DNA from: JAHCHL01 sp964546835
GTDB lineage: Bacteria > Armatimonadota > Fimbriimonadia > Fimbriimonadales > ATM1
DNA length: 19,055 nucleotides
Assembly (NCBI GenBank): GCA_964546835.1
Contig: CAZJKW010000032.1
Coordinates: 1 to 19,055 of the forward strand
Direction: 5' to 3'
The notes beneath the pieces were generated by a model, which was given only the letters and a program-made list of their open reading frames with translations, made no database searches and was not told the origin of the DNA. How positions within the stretch are numbered: the first letter of the stretch is position 1; every line of letters starts with the position of its first letter. Of the stretch, positions 13,621 through 19,055 are shown one piece after another. The position numbers and the translations under genes were made by a program.

Positions 13621-14477
13621 TTTGGATCCCAAACTCCTTCAAACACCGTAGAAGCGGGTCCGGTCATAAACACCATTCCGTTTTCTTGGTATTCGATGTT
13701 CAGATTTCCACCGGGAAGATGAACGAGACATTTGCGATTCGTTTTTCCGGTGATAAAAGATGCAACTCCAACGGCACAAGCACCGGTACCGCAAGCCAAA
13801 GTGGCACCTGCCCCTCGTTCCCATGTACGTTGGATAACTTCTGAATCAGAAATCAGTTCTACGAAATGAACGTTGATTCGATGTGGAAACAATTTATGAT
13901 TCTCTATTAATGGACCCCATTTTTCAAGAGGAATTAAAGCAACCTTGTCGACAAAAAAAACGACGTGTGGATTGCCCATCGAAACTGCTGTGCCAATTAA
14001 GATTGGAGAGTCTTCTACTTGTATTTCAATCTGCTGTGCGAGTTCATCTGAATGACCAACCATTGGGATTTCAGATTTTCTTAATTTTGCAACTCCCATG
14101 TTGACTCGAACTTGGTTGACGATTCCGTCGAGTTCTTCAATTCCGAGTTCTAAGATTCCAGCTCCCGTTTCAATTGGAATTGGATTTAAGTCCGTTAAAG
14201 ATTTTTCCCTCAAAAATTTTGCAACGCACCGGATTCCGTTTCCGCACATTTCCGATTCGGAACCATCCGGATTTAACATTCTCATTTTGAAAGGCGCTTT
14301 TTCTCCTTTGAGCACTAAAATTAGACCATCGCCCCCAATACCAAAAGAACGATTATTCAATTTTTGTGAAAGCTGTACTAAATCCATGTTTGGCAAAGGA
14401 TTTGAAACTGCATCATAAATAATGAAGTCATTTCCGATGCCGTGCATTTTGGTGAATGGAATCTTTTGATCAGTCAT
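13617..14477 (-). CDS. dapF: Diaminopimelate epimerase
   Basis: 286 aa from ATG 14477; an in-frame GTG at 14498 would add seven non-conserved residues. Converts LL- to meso-diaminopimelate for lysine and peptidoglycan synthesis without a cofactor. Both catalytic cysteines are present: MCGNGIRCVAKF (first Cys, two-thirds into the N-terminal lobe) and ACGTGACAVGVAS (second Cys, C-terminal lobe). Other family marks are FTKMHGIGNDFI at the start, SFGIGGDG, and MGNPHVVFFVD. Length is near the usual 270-290. The ATG lies inside the end of hfq (eight-base overlap, ATGACTGA), so translation is coupled. The 3' end overlaps the PilZ stop by four bases. Third gene of miaA-hfq-dapF. It implies meso-DAP peptidoglycan, in line with the MurJ and MurQ genes nearby. 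Confidence 0.96.
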   Translation of the reverse strand: MTDQKIPFTKMHGIGNDFIIYDAVSNPLPNMDLVQLSQKLNNRSFGIGGDGLILVLKGEKAPFKMRMLNPDGSESEMCGNGIRCVAKFLREKSLTDLNPIPIETGAGILELGIEELDGIVNQVRVNMGVAKLRKSEIPMVGHSDELAQQIEIQVEDSPILIGTAVSMGNPHVVFFVDKVALIPLEKWGPLIENHKLFPHRINVHFVELISDSEVIQRTWERGAGATLACGTGACAVGVASFITGKTNRKCLVHLPGGNLNIEYQENGMVFMTGPASTVFEGVWDPN

Positions 14478-14727
14478 TGTTTTCTTCGTCGAAACCACCT
14501 GCTGCCTTGTATCCGGCTATTGGTCTTGCGGGCAGCACTGACATCACTCCATGCTTGTAAACCAGTTGAGTCGGTTTGCCCGGAGAGTCCAACAGGATTG
14601 TAAACGCATCAAATCCGCGAACAATTCCCTTCACTTGGACTCCGCCGTTTAGATAGATAGTCACCGGAATCCCCTCTTTTCTTACTTGGTTAAGAAACAT
14701 CTCTTGAAGATTAATTGACTTAGCCAC
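14470..14727 (-). CDS. hfq: RNA chaperone Hfq
   Basis: 85 aa from GTG 14727. An in-frame ATG at 14745 overlaps the miaA stop (ATGA) and would add six residues (MRWENK). I prefer GTG because GGGAG lies seven bases upstream and the product then starts MAKSINLQ, with Gln at position 8 as in E. coli. The Sm1 motif (GVQVKGIVRGFDAFTILLD) and Sm2 motif with YKHGVMSVLPARP are intact; the Tyr-Lys-His of the proximal uridine pocket is present. The loop between them is slightly longer than usual (DSPGKPTQ). A short acidic tail (GGFDEENND) ends the protein, like the acidic C-terminal tips known to help RNA release. It should pair small RNAs with mRNAs. The miaA-hfq neighbourhood is classical. Confidence 0.95.
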   Translation of the reverse strand: MAKSINLQEMFLNQVRKEGIPVTIYLNGGVQVKGIVRGFDAFTILLDSPGKPTQLVYKHGVMSVLPARPIAGYKAAGGFDEENND

Positions 14728-14741
14728 TTTGTTCTCCCACC

Positions 14742-15620
14742 TCATTTCACAAGACTCATCGCTTCTTGGACAATTTCATCGGTAGTCCTTTCGGCGTTGA
14801 GCCAAATCAAATCCGGCTCCTTGTTGAGCCAGGTCATCTGCCGTTTGGCATATTGTCGAGTTTGTACCAAAATCGACATTTTGGTTTGCCCGATGTCTTT
14901 GCCGGTTTCCAAGAATTCTGAAATTTCGCGATAACCGATTGCCTTGAAGCCGGGGCAATTTTGGTCAATTCCTTGATTTCGTAGATTTTGGACTTCATTG
15001 ACCCAACCCAGTTCAAACATCCTTTCCAACCGAGCTTCAATCTTTTTCAATAGAAACGCCCGTGAACATTTCAGTCCGATTTTCAGTTTGTATGGAATCC
15101 AAGATTTCGCAATCGGTTCCTTTTCGCCTTGCAGTTTACGTTCAATCCAACGACTTAGGTGCCGAGAATTCATTGCAGTTTGCATTGGTGGTGATTCTTG
15201 GATGCCCAGGCTCTGCAGTGCCTTTTCAAACGGGAGGTTTTCAAGTTGCTTTTGGATACGGGCACGGTCAGATTTGTTCGATGGTGAGGTTTTGTATCCC
15301 TCAAGCAAAGCACGAACATATAAACCCGTTCCCCCACAAACAACGGTCGGATTGTTTGATTCGAGGTTTTTCCGCACGATTGGTTCTGCTAACTGAAGAA
15401 ATTTGCCTACTGAAAATGGCTCGTTCGGCAAGATTAAGTCCAGCCCTTGGTACAAACTTCGTTCGGTGGGCTTGTTTGTCCCAATGTCAAGACCTTTGTA
15501 AACTTGAAATGCATCCGCATTAACGATTTTGGTATTCAGTTTTTTGGCGATCTTTTCTGCGACTTCGGATTTTCCCGACGCCGTTGGGCCCATTACCGCT
15601 ATCACAACCGTCTGTTTCAA
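14742..15620 (-). CDS. miaA: tRNA dimethylallyltransferase MiaA
   Basis: 292 aa from TTG at 15620. The frame is open to an ATG at 15695, but that extension overlaps the divergent kinase gene and carries no family sequence. A GTG at 15605 is another option. The enzyme prenylates A37 of tRNAs that read UNN codons. P-loop GPTASGKS directly after the first strand (VVIAVM), substrate-binding NADAFQVYKGLDIGTNKPT (usually DSxQVY...GTAKP), and VCGGTGLYVRALLEG. The later part has the tRNA-binding segments, including FKAIGYREISEFL and QTRQYAKRQMTWL. Length is typical (about 300). No ribosome site is visible, and only 17 bases separate this start from the kinase ATG on the other strand. First gene of miaA-hfq-dapF. 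Confidence 0.93.
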   Translation of the reverse strand: MKQTVVIAVMGPTASGKSEVAEKIAKKLNTKIVNADAFQVYKGLDIGTNKPTERSLYQGLDLILPNEPFSVGKFLQLAEPIVRKNLESNNPTVVCGGTGLYVRALLEGYKTSPSNKSDRARIQKQLENLPFEKALQSLGIQESPPMQTAMNSRHLSRWIERKLQGEKEPIAKSWIPYKLKIGLKCSRAFLLKKIEARLERMFELGWVNEVQNLRNQGIDQNCPGFKAIGYREISEFLETGKDIGQTKMSILVQTRQYAKRQMTWLNKEPDLIWLNAERTTDEIVQEAMSLVK

Positions 15621-15637
15621 TTCGCTAATAATGAACG

Positions 15638-16528
15638 ATGTCGAAAATTCTTGGCATTGATGGTGGCGGGAGTCGGAGCGTTGCTCTGCTGTCAAACGGT
15701 GACAACATCGAATGGACCCACGAGAGCGGTTCCTTAAATATCAGTCGAGTCAAACCCGATATTTTCGAGCAGACTTTTAATGACTTAGTGAAAGATTGCA
15801 AGGAACCGGACTCAATATGTGTCGGGCTTGCAGGGTTATTGGATAGTGATCAAAAGTCATTTGTTCAGAGGATGATACAAAATCGGTTTGGAGCGATTCC
15901 TGTTCTAATGGTGCCGGATTTTGAGATTGCGCTGGAAGCGTGCGGAAGTCAAGTTCAAATCTGCGTGATAAGCGGGACTGGCAGTTTAGTGTGCAGTCGA
16001 AACAACGAGAATAAATTGAGAAAGACAGGCGGGCGGGGATTTGTCCTTGGAGATGAGGGGAGCGGTTTTCAGTTTGGAAGGGAAGCACTATTGCACTTTT
16101 TGGATTCGCCTCCTGATGATGTGAGCAGTGAATTAGTTGTAGGCGTTAATCAAATTTTCGGAACAATGAATCGAGAAGAGGTTGTTGCGAAGTGTTATTC
16201 ATTGGAAAATATGCCATTAGAGATTTCCAAATTGGCAAAAATAGTCTCAAGCGATGCTCAAAAATCACAGTTGTATGCATTGAAAGCCATGCGGATTCAC
16301 TTTGGCAAATTGGCGCACCTCGTTAGCATTCACATTCGAAAATTTCATGAGGAAGAAAAAATTTTAGTTGTTGGTTGCCAAGGCGGAATGTGGAATTCAC
16401 AAGTGTTCAGAGATGGTTTTGAAGAACAACTTCGATTTTGGTGTGGGGACGCAATCGGATATGTTGATTTTGAAGTTGAAAGTCCTGTGAAAGGGGCAAT
16501 TAGACTTGGCAGGAGGCTGCTTGCTTGA
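15638..16528 (+). CDS. BadF-type amino sugar kinase, probable MurNAc/GlcNAc kinase
   Basis: 296 aa, ATG. A BadF/BadG/BcrA/BcrD ATPase-family sugar kinase of the ASKHA fold: phosphate-1 GIDGGGSRSVALL (6-18), VGLAGLLD, phosphate-2 ISGTGSLV, GGRGFVLGDEGSG and a late VVGCQGGMWN adenosine-type segment. The family includes mammalian GlcNAc kinase and clostridial MurK, which phosphorylates MurNAc and GlcNAc at O6. The coupled murQ gene makes MurNAc the best-supported substrate: kinase plus etherase turn MurNAc into GlcNAc-6-phosphate and D-lactate. The protein is cytoplasmic. AATAAT lies five bases before the ATG and there is no Shine-Dalgarno sequence, so the mRNA may be leaderless. The stop TGA overlaps the TTG start of murQ (TTGA). 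No MurNAc transporter or NagZ gene is nearby. Confidence 0.85.
   Translation: MSKILGIDGGGSRSVALLSNGDNIEWTHESGSLNISRVKPDIFEQTFNDLVKDCKEPDSICVGLAGLLDSDQKSFVQRMIQNRFGAIPVLMVPDFEIALEACGSQVQICVISGTGSLVCSRNNENKLRKTGGRGFVLGDEGSGFQFGREALLHFLDSPPDDVSSELVVGVNQIFGTMNREEVVAKCYSLENMPLEISKLAKIVSSDAQKSQLYALKAMRIHFGKLAHLVSIHIRKFHEEEKILVVGCQGGMWNSQVFRDGFEEQLRFWCGDAIGYVDFEVESPVKGAIRLGRRLLA
16511..16516 (+). promoter_or_regulatory. Shine-Dalgarno AGGAGG deciding the murQ TTG start
   Basis: AGGAGG lies eight bases before TTG 16525, inside the end of the kinase gene. This and the family-typical N-terminus (TESRNP) support a TTG start. Confidence 0.75.
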
Positions 16529-17310
16529 ATACAGAGTCAAGAAACCCAAAAAGCAACGAATTGAGTTCACTGAGTTCGCTCGAAATTCTTCAGCTCATGG
16601 ATGAAGAAGAACAAACGGTTGTTAAAGCCGTTCGAAATGCACAGATTGAAATCGAGCGTGCAGCAAAAGTCGTTTGCGAGACTTTCCTAAATAACGAGAA
16701 GATTGTCTTGGTTGGAGCGGGCACGAGCGGAAGAATTTGCGGGCTTGAAGCTGCCGAATTGCCTCCAACATTTGGAGTGGACCGAAATCAATTTGTAGCG
16801 TTGATTGCCGGAGGAAACTTCATGCATTCCGTCGAAGGTGCAGAGGACAATATCGTTGCTGCAAAGCGTGACTTTGAATCAATAGAAAATGTTGGCTGTG
16901 TCATCGGAGTTTCTGCGAGTGGATCTGCACCGTATGTTTTGGAAATCATGGAATATGCTATGGATGCGCCGAAAATCGGTATATCCAACAATATTGATTC
17001 GCTGCTGTTAACTAAAGTCGATGTTCCGATTTTTCTTAACACTGGACCGGAAATTTTGACGGGCTCGACGAGATTAAAAGCCGGCACCTCTCAAAAAATG
17101 ACACTTAATCGAATCTCGCTTTGCGCAATGGTTTTGGCGGGGAGAGTTTCGGGAAATCTCATGGCATATATGACACCTGTCAATGAAAAGTTAAAAAAAC
17201 GAGCGATTAATATTGTGAGCATAAGTCTTGGGATTTCTCATCAAGACGCTTTAGAAAAACTTGAGTTGAATGAGTGGTCTATTCCGAGAAGTATCGGTTA
17301 TGAACCATAG
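16525..17310 (+). CDS. murQ: N-acetylmuramic acid 6-phosphate etherase
   Basis: 261 aa from TTG. Cleaves the lactyl ether of MurNAc-6-phosphate, giving GlcNAc-6-phosphate and D-lactate in peptidoglycan recycling. Single SIS domain with the family signatures: TESRNPKS near the start, VGAGTSGR (63-70), LEAAELPPTFG (74-84) with the catalytic-type Glu78, SVEGAEDN, VSASGSAPYV (129-138) and GPEILTGSTRLKAGTSQKM (174-192). At 261 aa it is about 40 residues shorter than most MurQ proteins and ends soon after DALEKLELNE, so the C-terminal helical part is reduced; the catalytic region is complete. TTGA overlap and a strong ribosome site couple it to the kinase. Its 3' end overlaps the convergent DinB-like gene by 13 bases. 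Glucokinase regulatory protein homology is the only close alternative. Confidence 0.93.
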   Translation: MNTESRNPKSNELSSLSSLEILQLMDEEEQTVVKAVRNAQIEIERAAKVVCETFLNNEKIVLVGAGTSGRICGLEAAELPPTFGVDRNQFVALIAGGNFMHSVEGAEDNIVAAKRDFESIENVGCVIGVSASGSAPYVLEIMEYAMDAPKIGISNNIDSLLLTKVDVPIFLNTGPEILTGSTRLKAGTSQKMTLNRISLCAMVLAGRVSGNLMAYMTPVNEKLKKRAINIVSISLGISHQDALEKLELNEWSIPRSIGYEP

Positions 17311-17720
17311 ATGGAATATGGATTGAATTCTTTGTTGCAAGCGATTCTTGCCAAACAGATTTGACCAACGTGATAAGGGTCATGCAAGACAATATAATCG
17401 ATTGCATGTTTTACAGTTGCTTCATCGGAAGATTGCAGCGCCAAATCGACAACATTTTTTCTCATAGAAAACATTTTCTCAATAATAATAGAGGTTGACC
17501 TGTCACCGGCATCGTAATTGCCCCATTCGTGTTTTCCACCAGCGGCTTCGGTTGAAAAAGCTTGATATACTTCGCAAAGGTGCGCAGCAATTTCACGGGG
17601 AGACATTGCATCAGGAGTAATTTTGTGATCCATTTCGACTTCAGATATTTCGTTGTAACAAGAAGTTAACTGGGTTTCCAGCGAGTCCAGAGCGTGTTTG
17701 ATGAAGTCATTACCGGTCAT
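17298..17720 (-). CDS. DinB-like metal-binding four-helix protein
   Basis: 140 aa, ATG. Fits the DinB/YfiT-like four-helix-bundle superfamily: SPREIAAHLCEVYQAF (40-55) with His47, and DYIVLHDPYHVGQICLARI (108-126) with His113 and His117, forming the usual three-histidine metal site. Members include thiol-dependent transferases and many proteins of unknown function, some induced by DNA damage; this one cannot be assigned a reaction. It is a single gene, divergent from gcvT across 46 bases and convergent with murQ (13-base overlap). TAAAAT on the minus strand lies exactly six bases before the ATG, so the transcript is probably leaderless. No LexA-type operator is recognisable. Confidence 0.82.
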   Translation of the reverse strand: MTGNDFIKHALDSLETQLTSCYNEISEVEMDHKITPDAMSPREIAAHLCEVYQAFSTEAAGGKHEWGNYDAGDRSTSIIIEKMFSMRKNVVDLALQSSDEATVKHAIDYIVLHDPYHVGQICLARIACNKEFNPYSIYGS

Positions 17721-17726
17721 GAGTGG

Positions 17727-17732
17727 ATTTTA
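17727..17732 (-). promoter_or_regulatory. -10-like TAAAAT, predicted leaderless start of the DinB-like gene
   Basis: TAAAAT on the minus strand matches TATAAT at five of six positions and ends six bases before the ATG at 17720, placing the transcription start at the A of ATG. No -35 match at normal spacing and no Shine-Dalgarno sequence. Confidence 0.45.
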
Positions 17733-17754
17733 CTTGAAGTAACAGGTGACGTAG

Positions 17755-17760
17755 TAAACT
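17755..17760 (+). promoter_or_regulatory. -10-like TAAACT, predicted leaderless start of gcvT
   Basis: TAAACT matches TATAAT at four of six positions and ends six bases before the ATG at 17767. TTGAAG at 17734-17739 is a possible -35 with a short 15-base spacer. The 46-base gap is too small for a glycine riboswitch. Confidence 0.4.
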
Positions 17761-17766
17761 TGGACT

Positions 17767-18840
17767 ATGTCGATTTTACGAACACCTTTGTACGATTCTC
17801 ATGTCCGAATGAACGGAAAAATGGTTGATTTTGCCGGATGGGAGATGCCGGTTCAATATACGGGGGTCATTGCTGAAAGCAAGGCAGTTAGAGAAAGTGC
17901 GGGGATGTTCGACGTTAGCCACATGGGTCGGACCTGGTTTCGAGGTGAGAAAGCCCTTCAGTTTTTGGAGCATCTAACTACCAATGATATATCTAAATTG
18001 GTCGATGGAGGTTCACAAAAATCTTTGTTGTGCTACGAAAACGGCACCTGCGTTGACGATATTATTGTGTATAGAATTTCGGAGGGAGTGTTTCGCGTAG
18101 TCATTAATGCATCAAACCGGGAAAAGGACATTGCTTGGATGCAATCCCATAATCACTTTGGTGTCGAAATTTTGGATGAAACTTTTGAGACTGCAATGAT
18201 TGCAGTTCAAGGACCAAAAGCTGTCGGTATTGTCAATGAATTATCTGATATTGATATTCAATCAGTCGAAAAATTTCATACGATTGAGTGCATTGTGTCT
18301 GGCGCACCTGCGTTTGCAGCAAGAACAGGGTACACAGGGGAAGATGGATTTGAATTAATTGTTCCAGCAGACCATGCAGAAGACGTGTGGAATGGATTGT
18401 ATGACTTAGGCGTGCTTCCTTGCGGGCTTGCGTCAAGAGATGTTTTGAGGGTGGAAGCAGGTTTGCCTTTATATGGACATGAACTGTCGGACAAAATTAA
18501 CCCAATTGAAACGGGATTGGGCTGGGTTGTCAGTAAGACCAAAGAATTCTTAGGGCATGGACCAATTAATCAAATGCGAGCAGAAGGAGCACCCCGAAAA
18601 TTAGTCGGAATAAAGATGCTTAACAAAATGGTTCCACGCGAAGGTTACGAAGTTTGCCGCAATGGTTTAAAGATTGGAACCATAAGTAGCGGTGTTTTTT
18701 CGCCGGTAATGGACTGTGGAATTGCGTTTGCGTTTGTCAACAAAGAAGATGCAAAGTTGGAAACGGAATGCGAAGTAATTGTACGTGATAAACCGGTGCA
18801 AGCAATGGTAGTCAACAAACGATTCTTGCAAAACAGTTGA
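17767..18840 (+). CDS. gcvT: Glycine cleavage system T protein (aminomethyltransferase)
   Basis: 357 aa, ATG; normal length. Takes the aminomethyl group from lipoyl-GcvH, releases ammonia and makes 5,10-methylene-tetrahydrofolate. Family marks: LRTPLYDSHVRMNGKMVDFAGW (4-25, given as TPLYDSH and MVDFAGWEMPVQY), VRESAGMFDVSHMGR, CVDDIIVYR around residue 95-103 with the folate-contacting Asp, AVQGPKA, ARTGYTGEDGFE, the conserved DVLRVEAGLPLYGHEL and the C-terminal GTISSGVFSP. These separate it from GcvT-like YgfZ or dimethylglycine dehydrogenase tails, which lack part of this set. gcvH and gcvP are not downstream: the next gene is on the other strand and starts its stop codon at the very next base. 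Probably monocistronic. Confidence 0.95.
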   Translation: MSILRTPLYDSHVRMNGKMVDFAGWEMPVQYTGVIAESKAVRESAGMFDVSHMGRTWFRGEKALQFLEHLTTNDISKLVDGGSQKSLLCYENGTCVDDIIVYRISEGVFRVVINASNREKDIAWMQSHNHFGVEILDETFETAMIAVQGPKAVGIVNELSDIDIQSVEKFHTIECIVSGAPAFAARTGYTGEDGFELIVPADHAEDVWNGLYDLGVLPCGLASRDVLRVEAGLPLYGHELSDKINPIETGLGWVVSKTKEFLGHGPINQMRAEGAPRKLVGIKMLNKMVPREGYEVCRNGLKIGTISSGVFSPVMDCGIAFAFVNKEDAKLETECEVIVRDKPVQAMVVNKRFLQNS

Positions 18841-19055
18841 TTAGGCCGCTTTGCGAACGTGTTCCCAGAAGTTTCCGGTCCCAAGTGCCAAAGTTGAATC
18901 AAGTTCTCCAGATTTGTATAAGTTTACGAATATTTCAAGTAGAGAGCCGTCCCACCAGCCCAGTTTTACTTCATGGTTCAAGATTTCGAAGGCTTGCTGT
19001 GGTGGTAATGCAGGTCGATATGGACGTGGAGAAGTAAGTGCGTCAAACACGTCGG
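18841..19055 (-). CDS. HD-GYP domain protein, probable c-di-GMP phosphodiesterase (C-terminal end only)
   Basis: Only the last 71 or so codons are in the window; the gene continues past 19055 on the right. The segment DVFDALTSPRPYRPALP matches the end of the HD-GYP domain, where the conserved DxFDALTSxRPYR follows the GYP motif, and it is followed by the usual final helices (AFEILNHE, LLEIFVNLYKS). The HD and GYP motifs themselves and any receiver or sensor domain lie outside. HD-GYP proteins hydrolyse c-di-GMP and are often response regulators. The stop (TAA, 18843-18841) abuts the gcvT stop with no gap. Confidence 0.88.
   Translation of the reverse strand, partial: DVFDALTSPRPYRPALPPQQAFEILNHEVKLGWWDGSLLEIFVNLYKSGELDSTLALGTGNFWEHVRKAA

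Noticed and set aside
15621..15695. N-terminal extension of MiaA
   Set aside because: The 25 added residues are not MiaA-like and would overlap the divergent kinase gene by 58 bases.
17721..17766. Glycine riboswitch before gcvT
   Set aside because: Only 46 bases are available, far below the size of the aptamer, and a -10-like box abuts the ATG.
1..19055. tRNA, rRNA, insertion sequence, prophage or attachment site
   Set aside because: Gaps between genes are at most 149 bases and none contains a cloverleaf, terminal inverted repeats or integrase/transposase coding sequence.

Overview
The window is an ordinary, gene-dense stretch of bacterial chromosome: about 20 genes, almost no non-coding DNA, and no RNA genes, CRISPR array, insertion sequence or phage gene that I can see. 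Diaminopimelate epimerase, the MurJ lipid II flippase and MurQ point to a peptidoglycan-making bacterium with meso-diaminopimelate chemistry. A dnaG - sigma-70 pair, miaA - hfq and leucine-catabolism genes fit a free-living heterotroph. The beta-rich tail of the S8 protease and the glycine-rich secreted protein ahead of dnaG remind me of proteins from Armatimonadota (Fimbriimonas relatives). That is recollection, not a search, so the taxonomy is a guess.

Layout. (1) 1-1402: end of a sugar-phosphate isomerase/epimerase gene, tail to tail with a membrane GGDEF diguanylate cyclase. (2) 1499-4160: a tightly coupled leucine-degradation operon (biotin carboxylase, biotin carrier, HMG-CoA lyase). 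Its two carboxylase ORFs look like one methylcrotonyl-CoA carboxylase alpha chain split inside the BT domain. (3) 4215-5801: a secreted subtilisin-like protease. (4) 10877 down to 5764, minus strand: a five-gene operon of a secreted glycine-rich protein, DnaG primase, an RpoD-type sigma factor, a SAM methyltransferase and a RecB-type Fe-S nuclease. (5) 11027-13620: thioredoxin, MurJ and a PilZ protein. (6) 15620 down to 13617, minus strand: miaA, hfq, dapF. (7) 15638-17310: an amino-sugar kinase coupled to MurQ, a peptidoglycan-recycling pair. (8) 17298-19055: a DinB-like protein (minus), glycine-cleavage T protein (plus) and the end of an HD-GYP protein (minus).

Themes. Cell-wall genes recur (murJ, dapF, MurNAc kinase, murQ). 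Three c-di-GMP components (GGDEF, PilZ, HD-GYP) sit in three separate transcription units. All five convergent gene pairs overlap or abut at their stop codons, so no stand-alone terminator is visible there. Same-strand genes are coupled by ATGA, TTGA or TAATG junctions. Several genes use GTG or TTG starts, and some start so close to a -10-like hexamer that leaderless mRNAs are likely.

The items most worth following are the split carboxylase alpha chain, the glycine-rich protein built from a duplicated module with a glycine-rich insert in its first copy, and the operon linking that protein to dnaG, a sigma factor and a nuclease.
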